From positions 248,001-312,000 of the forward strand of contig JBDWUA010000014.1 of assembly GCA_039984715.1 (NCBI GenBank): DNA of 64,000 bases, given 5' to 3'. Numbering within the stretch: the stretch's first letter is position 1; each line of letters opens with the position of its first letter. The notes beneath the pieces were generated by a model that was given only the letters and a program-made list of their open reading frames with translations, was not told where the DNA came from and made no database searches. The stretch is from JABSSA01 sp039984715 (GTDB lineage Bacteria > Pseudomonadota > Alphaproteobacteria > Rhodobacterales > Rhodobacteraceae). This document shows, one piece after another, positions 25,772 through 34,741 of the stretch. A program made the position numbers and the translations under genes.

Positions 25772-26413
25772 ATGAAAATTGCTGCCCTTACAATCGCACT
25801 TAGCCTGTCCTTCGCGACACAATCCTTTGCTGCGACGATTCAAGCCAGTTTCTGGGACACAGATACACCCGTGTTTGACCTGCAAGATGCCGTCGATTTC
25901 GCAGACAATAACACTGCAGATGCGACGTTCGATTCACTTGAAATCGACTATCCCCATTCCAGCGGTTTAGCGATCTCGAGTTTCTTGACCCTCGCTGATT
26001 TTGTTGGCCCACTCGAATCGCCAAGCATCATTGGGGATGGATCGGCAACGCTGGACAATTCGATTTTGCGCTTCTCGGGCACGTTGAACCTTGCTCCGGG
26101 GACATATAATTTCGACGTAACAACGGATGACGGATTTATTCTACGTTTGGGGAATACGCTTGTTTCGCAACAAGATCCTGCAACGGGTTTGACCACAACA
26201 TCTGTAAGTGAAACCGTAACCGGCCCAACCGAGTTTGAACTTTACTATGTCGAAAACCGGGGCCGTGCTGGCATCACCTTTTCGGTTGGTGGCACACCGG
26301 TAAACGATTCAATCGTCTTAACACCCGTTTCCTTGCCCGCCAGCATGCCATTGGCACTCGCTGGAGTTGGCATCTTTGGGTTTGGGGCAATGCGCCGTAA
26401 GGCGAAACGCTAA
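25772..26413 (+). CDS. VPLPA-CTERM sorted surface protein, PA14-like
   Basis: 213 residues with a signal peptide (cleavage near SFAA, about residue 20), a beta-rich central region with PA14-like text (LAPGTYNFDVTTDDGFILRLG split over residues 110-130), and a C-terminal sorting tail: VSLPASMPLALAGVG, hydrophobic helix, then MRRKAKR. This is the VPLPA-CTERM type processed by an exosortase, which is not encoded in the window. The protein is probably released or anchored outside, with a sugar-binding or adhesive role by analogy to PA14. A terminator follows at once. Confidence 0.82.
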   Translation: MKIAALTIALSLSFATQSFAATIQASFWDTDTPVFDLQDAVDFADNNTADATFDSLEIDYPHSSGLAISSFLTLADFVGPLESPSIIGDGSATLDNSILRFSGTLNLAPGTYNFDVTTDDGFILRLGNTLVSQQDPATGLTTTSVSETVTGPTEFELYYVENRGRAGITFSVGGTPVNDSIVLTPVSLPASMPLALAGVGIFGFGAMRRKAKR

Positions 26414-26447
26414 AATCGAACTCGAAATCAATCGTTAGATTTAGATT

Positions 26448-26473
26448 GGGCGCATGTTGGATGCGCCCTTTTT
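26448..26473 (+). terminator. Terminator of the VPLPA-CTERM gene
   Basis: Eight-base stem GGGCGCAT/ATGCGCCC with loop GTTGG and a following T run, 35 bases after the stop. Confidence 0.9.
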
Positions 26474-26663
26474 CATTGTCCATCATCGACCTTTTTTGGC
26501 AAATCTTACCTCCGAACGTGACTGCACGTTTTCCAATCGCAGACATCCCTTTGATGATGCTCGTGTCCCCGGTCGGTTATTTCGACAACTCCTGCAAATG
26601 CTGATCGCCTGAAATACCTAAATACTTCTTGCCCGACATGGCACAACAACCCATATCTCTGTG

Positions 26664-27356
26664 ATGTTCAAAGTGGTCCCAATTCTGCTGGCTGTTCTTT
26701 ATGGCTTTGTGATGTTCCGCTTTTCAATGTGGCGCACAGCCAAAGAGCTGGATGAAAAATCCACAGAATTGGCGGACCCCACATTGCGATTGTTATGTGA
26801 CCGTATGGCCGGTGCGTTAGAGATTGAGAGAATCCGAGTCTATATCTACGAAATCGATCCAGTGAACGGTTTGGCCGCACATGATGGGCGGATTTTCATC
26901 ACACGTGGCTTTTACAAAAAGTTCCGCGAGGGTGACGTCACTGCGGATGAATTGGCCAGTGTGATTGCGCATGAATTGGGCCATGTCGCATTAGGTCATT
27001 CGCGCCGGCGCATGATCGATTTTTCGGGCCAAAATGCGTTGCGCACAGCACTTGGCATGGTCTTGTCCCGATTCATCCCAGGACTGGGCGTTTGGCTGGC
27101 CAATATATTAACCAGCATGTTGGCCGCTCGCCTATCGCGCAAAGACGAATACGAAGCGGATGCCTATGCTGCCGCACTGCTTAGCAAGTCAGGCATCGGT
27201 GTGGCCCCACAAATTACGCTGTTTGAAAAGCTAGAACAATTGACACAGTCCAAATCGGGCGCGGCCCCGGCTTGGATGCTTAGTCACCCCAAAACGACGG
27301 AACGCATTCAGGCATTGCGCAAACTTGAAGCCCGTTGGCAAACTAATGTCGAATAG
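26664..27356 (+). CDS. M48-family membrane metalloprotease
   Basis: 230 residues: one N-terminal membrane helix (about 3-20), then a peptidase M48 domain with H103-E104-L-G-H107 (HELGHVALGH) and the third-ligand segment KDEYEADAYAAAL. The family degrades misfolded membrane or periplasmic proteins. ATG 26664 lies three bases after a possible GTG start. It stands alone, followed by convergent genes. A second, unrelated M48 protein with TPRs is at 58818. Confidence 0.87.
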   Translation: MFKVVPILLAVLYGFVMFRFSMWRTAKELDEKSTELADPTLRLLCDRMAGALEIERIRVYIYEIDPVNGLAAHDGRIFITRGFYKKFREGDVTADELASVIAHELGHVALGHSRRRMIDFSGQNALRTALGMVLSRFIPGLGVWLANILTSMLAARLSRKDEYEADAYAAALLSKSGIGVAPQITLFEKLEQLTQSKSGAAPAWMLSHPKTTERIQALRKLEARWQTNVE

Positions 27357-27423
27357 GGTCGATAGATTGGAACACCACGTCCTCAAAAGCCGCAAGGCTT
27401 GACGTTCGGTGATCTTCGGCTTG

Positions 27424-27966
27424 TCAGGCGTCTAACGCTTTTGCCAATCGCGGCAAGCGCGCTTTTTTCAGCAATCGGCGCATCGTCCAATCATCGCCAG
27501 ACAATTCGCGCGCTGTTTGCAATACCCGAGACGCCACCAATTGCACCGCCTCTGGTTGCGCCTGCCAAATCCCCAAAAGAAACCCGTCCGGATCAACACG
27601 CGACACGCCCTCTTCTGACAGAATATTTCGCGGAAAATCCTTGGCATTTTGCGTCAGGATCACATCGGCAGAACCGGAAATGGCTGCGGCCAGTACGTGA
27701 ATATCATTTGGGTCTGGCAGCCAAAGCCGCGCTTCTAACCCCTCGCCCCATGTCACGGACGCTTTTGGCCAAGCCACAGACAGTCTTGTGATTTCGCCGC
27801 GCGCCAACATCTCATCGTCGATATTGCGTTTGCGCGCAGCACGCGCCCATTCTTCCAACAATCGCGCGGACCACAACGGTTCAAACGCGCCTTGAGCGGC
27901 GACGCCCAAAACCAATTCGCGCATGACCGTCGGATACAGAACATTCGCGTCGATCAGGACTTTCAT
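27424..27966 (-). CDS. PIN-domain nuclease, no antitoxin seen
   Basis: 180 residues with a PIN fold: an N-terminal MKVLIDANVLYP (D6 is the first metal ligand), and a later LPDPNDIHVLAAA with further acidic ligands. PIN proteins are metal-dependent RNases and often toxins (VapC). No antitoxin-like gene is adjacent; instead the ATG overlaps the stop of the RlmI-like methyltransferase (ATGA), so it is translated with an RNA-modifying enzyme. The longer upstream frame is spurious. It could be an RNA-processing enzyme rather than a toxin. Confidence 0.82.
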   Translation of the reverse strand: MKVLIDANVLYPTVMRELVLGVAAQGAFEPLWSARLLEEWARAARKRNIDDEMLARGEITRLSVAWPKASVTWGEGLEARLWLPDPNDIHVLAAAISGSADVILTQNAKDFPRNILSEEGVSRVDPDGFLLGIWQAQPEAVQLVASRVLQTARELSGDDWTMRRLLKKARLPRLAKALDA

Positions 27967-29165
27967 AAAGCGAAAAACAATGCCTTCAGATATCCAGTTT
28001 CCGCCAATTGAGGCAACATCGGGTGATCGGGGCCTTGAAACCCAGTGTGGATCAAACGCCCTGTGCGTCCGGCTTTGCCAATCCCACGTGCGGAGGCTGC
28101 GCGAAATTGCGTCAGGTCCGCCGCATGCGAACACGAACAGACGCATAATACGCCGCCCTCAGACACCAGCGATGCGCCCATCCGCGCAATCCGTTCATAG
28201 GCGCGCAACCCTGCTTCCAACGCGCTCTTGTTGGGTGCAAAGGCTGGCGGATCACAGACCACCAGATCAAACCGGTCTTGTTCTGTTGCAAGTTGTGCCA
28301 ATGTATCAAAGGCATCGCCTTGACGAGTTTCGAATTTGTCTGCGCACCCAGTGGCCTCAGCCCCGGCTTGTGCAAGATCCAAGGCTGGGCGCGATGCATC
28401 TACTGCAAGCGCATGAGATGCCCCATTGGCCAATGCCGCCAAGGCAAAGCCACCCACATGTGAAAAGACATCAAGCACCCGCGCATTCTTTGCCAGATTT
28501 GCTGCAAACGTGTGGCTTGGACGTTGATCGTAAAACAGACCAGTCTTTTGCCCACCAGTCAGGTCGGCCATATAGGTCGCGCCATTCATTTGCACTGGTA
28601 CTGGCCCTGCGGGGGCATCGCCCTTCAACACTGCGGCGACATCATCAAGCCCTTCTAAGGACCGCGACCGTCCCCCAGCATTTTTCAAGATGACCGAACA
28701 TCCTGTGGTTTCAGCCAGTGCTTCTGTTAAGACGTCAAGATGTAACTCAGCCCATGCAGCATTGGGTTGCACCACCAATGCGTCGCCAAACCGGTCAACG
28801 ACGACACCAGGCAATCCGTCCGCTTCGGCATGGATCAAACGATAAAATGGTGCATCAAACAGGCGATCCCTCAGGGACAGCGCTGCATTTAAACGTTTGG
28901 CGAACCATTCGACATTCAGGATGGCGTCGGCGTCACGATCCAACATGCGCGCCATGATCTTTGAATCAGGATTGACAGTAACACAGCCCATTGGGCGGCG
29001 TTCGCTGTCTTCCAAAATGGCAATAGAACCGGGAACCAATGCTTTGGTTCGGCGATCCGTCACCAATTCATTGGCGTAAACCCAAGGAAACCCGTGACGA
29101 ATGGCACGGGCATTTGCGTTTGGACGCAATCGGACGACGGGGCGAGATGCTGGGGCAGTTGTCAT
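27963..29165 (-). CDS. rlmI: RlmI-like class I rRNA methyltransferase
   Basis: 400 residues: an N-terminal PUA domain (about 8-85, RHGFPWVYANEL), a linker, and a Rossmann methyltransferase domain (about 180-400). VLDVFSHVGGFALAALANGA is the SAM-binding motif (D-x-F-x-x-x-G-G), VVCDPPAF is the catalytic motif IV, and CVCSCSHA holds the motif VI cysteine used for 5-methylcytosine formation. In E. coli RlmI methylates 23S rRNA C1962; the same target is inferred. ATG 29165 has a GAGGGGG site. The PIN gene follows with overlap. Confidence 0.85.
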   Translation of the reverse strand: MTTAPASRPVVRLRPNANARAIRHGFPWVYANELVTDRRTKALVPGSIAILEDSERRPMGCVTVNPDSKIMARMLDRDADAILNVEWFAKRLNAALSLRDRLFDAPFYRLIHAEADGLPGVVVDRFGDALVVQPNAAWAELHLDVLTEALAETTGCSVILKNAGGRSRSLEGLDDVAAVLKGDAPAGPVPVQMNGATYMADLTGGQKTGLFYDQRPSHTFAANLAKNARVLDVFSHVGGFALAALANGASHALAVDASRPALDLAQAGAEATGCADKFETRQGDAFDTLAQLATEQDRFDLVVCDPPAFAPNKSALEAGLRAYERIARMGASLVSEGGVLCVCSCSHAADLTQFRAASARGIGKAGRTGRLIHTGFQGPDHPMLPQLAETGYLKALFFAL

Positions 29166-29196
29166 ACCGCCCCCTCTAGGGGGTTCTGTCCCAGAG

Positions 29197-29862
29197 TTAA
29201 AGTTGGTTCAACGCCTGCAATGGTCCCAAACGTACATTTTCGTATCCATTCGGAGAAGTCAGCTCTGCCCGAATGACATCTGCCAAATGGTCCGTAATGC
29301 GTACTTTCTGGGTTTGGCCAAGACGCATCGCTACCAAGGCTGATTGCCCACCATATGCTTTTAAGTCTGCACGGATCACTTTGACTTCGCCTACGGCCTC
29401 GCCTGTTACTGAATCACGCTTTTGAAGCGCAAAAGTAATTGCGTGAACACCGCCGACAGTAAAGCGCGCTTTCTCGGTAAGAGCGTGGAACCGGCGGACA
29501 TCAACGTGCAGTTCAATAGCGCGTGTGCCGTCCAATCCTTCGCTGCCACGCGCGAAAGCCAATTCGAAAATGTCCTTAACCTGCTGGTACCGGTTTCCCG
29601 GAGGATCTTCTCTCCAAACGATATCTACGCCCGGATAATAGCTGTTGCGCTCAGAAACGACGAGGTCGGGGTTAACGTACACACGCACGGCCTCAACTCG
29701 AAAATCTGTAGCACTTGCCTTTTGTACGGGCGCTGTTTCTTCAACGACCAGAACCCGAGGTGCGCTGTCTTTTGCCGCAGCACGCGAATTTGTGTCGACC
29801 CAACTGCATCCAGAAACAAGCGTTCCCAGCACAACTGCCATCAGCATTTTCAAAGGTTTCAT
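29197..29862 (-). CDS. Putative lipoprotein (DUF6778-like)
   Basis: 221 residues starting with a lipoprotein signal, lipobox LVSGC at about residues 15-19. The rest is a compact mixed fold with no recognised enzyme motif; it resembles a Rhodobacterales lipoprotein family I believe is DUF6778, but this is from memory. ATG 29862 has an excellent AGGAGG site. It lies 31 bases upstream of rlmI and could be co-transcribed with it. Function unknown. Confidence 0.75.
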   Translation of the reverse strand: MKPLKMLMAVVLGTLVSGCSWVDTNSRAAAKDSAPRVLVVEETAPVQKASATDFRVEAVRVYVNPDLVVSERNSYYPGVDIVWREDPPGNRYQQVKDIFELAFARGSEGLDGTRAIELHVDVRRFHALTEKARFTVGGVHAITFALQKRDSVTGEAVGEVKVIRADLKAYGGQSALVAMRLGQTQKVRITDHLADVIRAELTSPNGYENVRLGPLQALNQL

Positions 29863-29993
29863 TTGCGCCTCCTAGGTGCGCAGACACACTGCGCCCTTTG
29901 TTTTCGTGTACACTTTCAACGAGAAATTTGACCCAATTAAGGCAGAATTTATGAAAATTCGTGAAAAATGACACTCATGGAGGTGCTATTGTC

Positions 29994-30266
29994 TCAGTTT
30001 CGAGGTCGACTGCGCCATCCGCCCCTGCGCCGCGGCGTTGAAATTCGCGTTAACCCATCGTTCAACACCACGCTCATTGGGTGGTCCGGGTTTTGGGCAG
30101 AATAAGTTTCACACAGTGCTTTTATCGTCTTCCCTTGATCGATCTCGTCAGGCAGGCTAAGCGCCCAATCCAGAAAAATCGAACGGCATTCTGCGTCAGT
30201 TATTCCATCGATCTGATAGGCTTCGAAAATCAAACCTTTCGGATCCAGTTTATCACCCTTTGCCAT
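29994..30266 (-). CDS. Conserved-looking 90-residue protein coupled to glnE
   Basis: Its ATG lies inside the end of glnE (14-base overlap), so it is probably translated with it. The sequence has an acidic, helical N-terminal half (DGITDAECRSIFLDWALSLP) and a basic tail ending RRRGGWRSRPRN, which might bind RNA or phospholipid. I do not recognise a family. Coupling to glnE suggests a part in nitrogen control, but no motif supports this. Confidence 0.7.
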   Translation of the reverse strand: MAKGDKLDPKGLIFEAYQIDGITDAECRSIFLDWALSLPDEIDQGKTIKALCETYSAQNPDHPMSVVLNDGLTRISTPRRRGGWRSRPRN

Positions 30267-33048
30267 TTGTTTTCCGCCCAGAATTTAAGCCGGCATCTAT
30301 GATCGCCGCTGCCTGATCAAACGCGTCCGCGAATTGCGACGCTGCATCTTCCATATTCGTGGCCTTGGCCGCACGCAAGATCATGGCCTTTGCGCCCTGC
30401 CCCAACGAGTCAGCTTGTGCTGGATCGCGTGTCACCAAACGCATCGCGACCTGCAATGCCCAGGCCTGCGCATAGGTGCTGGCAAGTGTTACAGCGCCAT
30501 CTTCATTCGTCAGGCCCACAGCCTGTGTGATCGGCGCTGATGCGCGAATATTCCGAGCATGCGTTCCCGCCAGCAATGCCGCCGCTTGGATGAACAATTC
30601 AACGTCCTGCAAACGCCCGCGACCGGTTTTTGCGTCAAACGGCCCTGCGGATCGTTTCGCATCCGCTATGCGTTGCCGCATCGCCAGAACTTCGGTATTC
30701 ACAGTTTCCACGCTGCGATCCTGCCCCAGCACTTCATTAAGAAGGTCATCAATGTCACGGACAAGATCAACCGGTCCCGCAAGACAGCGCGCACGCGTCA
30801 ACGCAAGATGTTCCCATAACCATGCATCATTGCGTTGATAGGTTTGAAAAGAATTCCAGCTTGTCGCGACTGGTCCTTGGCTGCCGGATGGTCGCAGACG
30901 CATATCAACTTCGTATAACCGACCTTCGGCTGTTTGTGCCGAAAGCGCGGTCACCAAAGCTTGGGTTAGCCGAGCATAGTATAGTCGCACGGCAAGAGGA
31001 CGATCCCCGGTGCTTTCTATAGCATCTGCGGGATCGTAAATCACAATCAAATCCAGATCAGACGCAGGTGTCATTCGCCCCGACCCAATTGACCCCATGC
31101 CAACAATGGCGGCCCCGCGTCCCGGCGGAGGCCCGTGCCGCTTGGAAAATTGTGCGATCACATGTGGCCAAAGTGCGCGCAAGGACGCATCGGCAATGTC
31201 TGAATATTGCTCGCCTGCTTCTTCAGCGGTCGTAATTCCACGCAAATGATGCACACCTGCGCGGAAATGCCATTCCTTGGCCCATCGGCGCGCAGTGTTC
31301 AATTTCTCTTCGTAATCATCCAAGGCGTGCAACGCTGTTGCCAAGTTGGATTGCAATTCCACAGGAGCGGGCCAGTCCGCAAAGAAATCACCGCCAATGA
31401 CTGCATCCAAAACACTTGCATTGCGCGACAGGTGTTCCGCCAGCGGCGGTGCGACCGTCAACACATCCAGCAATAGATCGACCAGTTGCGGATTGGCTTC
31501 GAACAGCGCAAAGATTTGAACCCCTGCGGGCAGCCCGGCAAGAAATCCGTCAAACGCGGCAAGCGCTTCTTCGGGACGCGCGGCGGCTTGCAATCCGGCA
31601 ATAAGATGTGGGCGAATGCGATCAAATCCGGCCTGAGCACGTTCACTGCGCATAGCAGGATATCCATGCCACCGATCTAGAATAGACGCGTCAAATTTTG
31701 GTTCCTCTTCGTCCAAAGGCGCGGCTTCGGGGTGGTCAGGTGCAAAAAAGCCTTCCGTTTCCAGATGCACAGCGGACAATCGATCAATCAACTCAACCTT
31801 TAGCGCTCTGGCATCCATGTCCATCATGTCCGCCAAACGAGTCATGCCTTCGTCTGACCCCGGCAAACTGTGCGTTTGCGCGTCTTGGACCATTTGCAGA
31901 CGGTGTTCGACGGTCCGGTGAAAGCGATAATGGTCGCTCAATTCGGCGGCTTGCGTGTCTTGGATCCAGTCTGCATCTGTTAACTGTTTGAGCGCAGGAA
32001 CAGTGCCCCGCACTCGCAAATCTGGATTGCGCCCACCAGCGATCAACTGCCGCGTCTGCGTAAAGAACTCAATTTCACGAATTCCGCCGCGCCCAAGCTT
32101 CATATTGTGTTTGGGCAGTGTGATTGGTCCACCCAACCCTTTATGTTCACGGATTGCCAATCGCATATTATGCGCGTCCTCAATGGCCGCAAAATCAAGA
32201 TGTTTGCGCCAGACGAACGGATACAGCGTTTCCAGAAATGCCGACCCTGCTTCGATGTCGCCCGCACATGCGCGTGCTTTGATATAGGCTGCGCGTTCCC
32301 ATGTGCGGCCAAGGCTTTCGTAATACCGTTCCGCGGCGGACATGGACAAAACCACTGGCGTCACGCTGGGGTCAGGACGCAGCCGCAAATCGGTGCGAAA
32401 GACATAGCCACCCGCTTTTGTGTCAGACAAAGTTGTACACATCTGACGCACAGCACGCGAAAAACCACTGCGCAACGTCGCGTAATCGTCTGCATCAAAA
32501 CGGGTTTCATCGAACAAACAGATCAGATCAACATCCGAACTGTAATTCAGTTCAAATGCCCCCATCTTTCCCATAGCCAACACTGTAACAGCGCAGGACC
32601 CTTCAACGTCATCCTCGGTCATTCCCGGCAGTTTGCCTCGGTTCACCAATGGCAACAGCGCAGATCGAAGTGCTGTGTCCACAGCGATATCTGCAAATTG
32701 GGTCAAGGCTTGCGTGACATCTTCCAAGCTCCACACGCCGCCCAAATCAGCCAATGCGGTCAAAAGCGCGACACGCCGTTTGGCTTGGCGTAGCGTGATC
32801 GGTAAATTGGCATCGCGCCAATTGATCGCCAAACACTGGGCCAATGCATCTTCGGGGTCGACAATCGCCGAAACAATCCAATCTGCTTCATGTTGTATCA
32901 ATTCAGCAAGGTAAGGGCTGCACCCGGCCGTTCCCTTGAACAGGTCATGCAATTCCTGCGGCAAGTCCGGAACATGTTTCAAAGCGTCCGCCCCCCGTTC
33001 AGGATCAAACGGACGTGGGATGCGTGTTATGCGCTGGATAAAGTTCAT
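30253..33048 (-). CDS. glnE: Glutamine synthetase adenylyltransferase/deadenylase GlnE
   Basis: Switches glutamine synthetase off and on by adding or removing AMP under PII control. 931 residues with two nucleotidyltransferase domains. The N-terminal (deadenylation) domain carries LNYSSDVDLICLFD and the C-terminal (adenylylation) domain carries GRMTPASDLDLIVIYD, each with the paired aspartates that bind metal. A helical domain follows each. ATG 33048 starts at the family-like MNFIQRITRI; the longer frame to 33099 is unlikely. It is divergent from the YbaK gene. Confidence 0.93.
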   Translation of the reverse strand: MNFIQRITRIPRPFDPERGADALKHVPDLPQELHDLFKGTAGCSPYLAELIQHEADWIVSAIVDPEDALAQCLAINWRDANLPITLRQAKRRVALLTALADLGGVWSLEDVTQALTQFADIAVDTALRSALLPLVNRGKLPGMTEDDVEGSCAVTVLAMGKMGAFELNYSSDVDLICLFDETRFDADDYATLRSGFSRAVRQMCTTLSDTKAGGYVFRTDLRLRPDPSVTPVVLSMSAAERYYESLGRTWERAAYIKARACAGDIEAGSAFLETLYPFVWRKHLDFAAIEDAHNMRLAIREHKGLGGPITLPKHNMKLGRGGIREIEFFTQTRQLIAGGRNPDLRVRGTVPALKQLTDADWIQDTQAAELSDHYRFHRTVEHRLQMVQDAQTHSLPGSDEGMTRLADMMDMDARALKVELIDRLSAVHLETEGFFAPDHPEAAPLDEEEPKFDASILDRWHGYPAMRSERAQAGFDRIRPHLIAGLQAAARPEEALAAFDGFLAGLPAGVQIFALFEANPQLVDLLLDVLTVAPPLAEHLSRNASVLDAVIGGDFFADWPAPVELQSNLATALHALDDYEEKLNTARRWAKEWHFRAGVHHLRGITTAEEAGEQYSDIADASLRALWPHVIAQFSKRHGPPPGRGAAIVGMGSIGSGRMTPASDLDLIVIYDPADAIESTGDRPLAVRLYYARLTQALVTALSAQTAEGRLYEVDMRLRPSGSQGPVATSWNSFQTYQRNDAWLWEHLALTRARCLAGPVDLVRDIDDLLNEVLGQDRSVETVNTEVLAMRQRIADAKRSAGPFDAKTGRGRLQDVELFIQAAALLAGTHARNIRASAPITQAVGLTNEDGAVTLASTYAQAWALQVAMRLVTRDPAQADSLGQGAKAMILRAAKATNMEDAASQFADAFDQAAAIIDAGLNSGRKTNGKG

Positions 33049-33101
33049 TGTTAGATCAGTGCCCCCTGCCCAATGCGACGTCAATTGTGTAAACAGCAAT
33101 C

Positions 33102-33569
33102 ATGAGTAAAAGCCTGAAGCGCGTGCGCAAAGCACTAGAAGACGCAGCCATCGACACTGAAATCGTTGAAACGCCTTTGGCCCGTACTGCATTAGACGCA
33201 GCAACGGCCCTAGGGTGTGAAGTCGATCAAATTGCCAAATCAATCATTTTTCGCGGGGAAACATCCGGAACGGCCATTCTGTTTCTCACGGCTGGGGGCA
33301 ATCAGGTCGATCTAAACAAAGCGTCCGCACTGATCGGCGAACCATTGGGCAAAGCGGATGCGGCATTGGTCCGCGCACAAACAGGATTTGCCATCGGTGG
33401 CGTTTCGCCCGTTGGGCACCTGAACCCGATCCGCAGTTTCTTTGACCCAAAACTCGCTGAATTTGACGAGATCTGGGCCGCAGCAGGCACGCCACATCAC
33501 GTTTTTCGTTCAAAACCGGCTGAGCTAAAAGAAATTTCCGGATGCCAACCTGCTGATTTTACGCAGTAA
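33102..33569 (+). CDS. YbaK/ProX-type aminoacyl-tRNA deacylase
   Basis: 155 residues of the YbaK/aminoacyl-tRNA-editing domain. The conserved lysine lies in IAKSIIFRG (about residue 46), and GGVSPVGHLNP matches the family substrate loop. Such proteins hydrolyse mischarged tRNA-Pro or related tRNAs in trans. It is divergent from glnE with a 53-base gap and stands alone. Which mischarged tRNA it clears is undecided. Confidence 0.87.
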   Translation: MSKSLKRVRKALEDAAIDTEIVETPLARTALDAATALGCEVDQIAKSIIFRGETSGTAILFLTAGGNQVDLNKASALIGEPLGKADAALVRAQTGFAIGGVSPVGHLNPIRSFFDPKLAEFDEIWAAAGTPHHVFRSKPAELKEISGCQPADFTQ

Positions 33570-33577
33570 ATCAACTT

Positions 33578-33655
33578 AATGTAAAAAACATTCACATTAA
33601 CCCTTGCGGTTGAGCTGATCACACCCAATTTATGATATGTGAAAGGCATTCACAT
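33578..33655. promoter_or_regulatory. Two related inverted repeats upstream of the DUF2852 gene
   Basis: ATGTGAA-N5-TTCACAT is a perfect 7-base inverted repeat at 33637-33655. A partial relative, AATGT-N6-ACATTCACATT, is at 33578-33598. The pair looks like tandem operator sites about 60-140 bases upstream of ATG 33716. The binding protein is unknown. Confidence 0.5.
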
Positions 33656-33715
33656 CACATTTAAAAACCGGAGGCACCGTTTGCCAAGCCTCCCTATCTC
33701 GAAAGGGAATTTGAA

Positions 33716-34132
33716 ATGACCACTTTATCGCCCCCTGCTTCTACCTACACACCGCGCACCGGTGGTTGGTTCACGCGGACAGAGGCGTGGCTGGACGAAC
33801 GCGGCAAAGGTGCTTGGATCGCCGCAATGGTTCTTGGTTTCATCTTTTTCTGGCCTGTCGGCCTTTCCCTTCTTGCCTATATGATCTGGAGCAAACGCAT
33901 GTTCTCAAAATCCTGTACTAAACGCTCGGTGCGCCACGCGGCATCCGCGATGCGTCCCACGGGAAATTCTGCCTTTGACTCGTACAAAGCCGACACATTG
34001 GCACGACTGGAACGTGAACAAGGTGAATTTGAATCCTTCCTTGAGCGTCTGCGCGACGCCAAAGACAAGTCCGAGTTCGATCAATTCATGGACGAACGTG
34101 CACGGACAGCCAACGAAGGCGAAAACGCCTAA
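33716..34132 (+). CDS. DUF2852 membrane protein
   Basis: 138 residues: a polar N-terminus, one or two membrane helices (about 35-60, GAWIAAMVLGFIFFWPVGLSL), then a charged coiled-coil tail (DTLARLEREQGEFESFLERL). This matches DUF2852, common in alphaproteobacteria and of unknown role. The start ATG 33716 has an AAAGGG site. Two inverted repeats upstream suggest regulation. A 24-base GC hairpin (34149-34172) separates it from the RDD gene. Confidence 0.83.
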   Translation: MTTLSPPASTYTPRTGGWFTRTEAWLDERGKGAWIAAMVLGFIFFWPVGLSLLAYMIWSKRMFSKSCTKRSVRHAASAMRPTGNSAFDSYKADTLARLEREQGEFESFLERLRDAKDKSEFDQFMDERARTANEGENA

Positions 34133-34201
34133 ACCTAAACCGTCTCAAGCGGCCCCGAACCTGTGGGGCCGCGTCATTCAATACAAATCAATGGAAAAAA
34201 C

Positions 34202-34633
34202 ATGAACCTCGCCGATCCCATCACACAACCGCAATTTTATGCCTCGGTCGCCCCAAAGCGTTTTATGGCATGGATTATCGATACGGTTCTGATCGTGATC
34301 TTATGTGCGATCATCATTCCATTTACCGCCTTTACCGGACTGTTTTTCCTACCTTTTCTGTTTTTGGTTGTTGGTTTTCTTTACCGTTTGGTCACCATCA
34401 GCGGTGGATCCGCAACCTGGGGCATGCGCATGATGTCCATTGAATTTCGCGCAATTGATGGCGGGCGGTTCGATGCGTCTTTGGCCTTTTGGCACACTGT
34501 CGGCTACACCATCAGCTGGAGTGTTTTTCCGCTACAGCTTATTTCTATCGCATCGATGCTGATCAGCGCGCGTGGACAAGGGTTAAGCGATCACTTACTT
34601 GGTACAACTGTACTCAATCGTCGCGCGACTTAG
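34202..34633 (+). CDS. RDD-family membrane protein
   Basis: 143 residues with the RDD pattern: FMAWIIDTVLIV (Arg/Asp in helix 1), GGSATWGMRMMSIEF after helix 2, and a third helix with HTVGYTISW. ATG 34202 follows a weak site; an upstream in-frame extension is unlikely. RDD proteins are small membrane proteins, some linked to ion transport. It lies between DUF2852 and the aminoacyl-protein transferase in the same direction. Confidence 0.83.
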   Translation: MNLADPITQPQFYASVAPKRFMAWIIDTVLIVILCAIIIPFTAFTGLFFLPFLFLVVGFLYRLVTISGGSATWGMRMMSIEFRAIDGGRFDASLAFWHTVGYTISWSVFPLQLISIASMLISARGQGLSDHLLGTTVLNRRAT

Positions 34634-34741
34634 CCACTTTTTATGTTCACACAACATAACACCTTAACGAGTTTGCTTGTAAATTCTTGCCTCGCGCCAC
34701 GATAACGGTATCATTCAAGAGTTAGCAGTTAAGAATATTAG

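Noticed and set aside
27923..28693. A 256-residue plus-strand open frame
   Set aside because: It is antisense to the RlmI-like methyltransferase, with no recognisable protein features.
34149..34172. Terminator after the DUF2852 gene
   Set aside because: The 8-base GC stem is real (GCGGCCCC/GGGGCCGC) but lacks a T run, so termination is unsupported.
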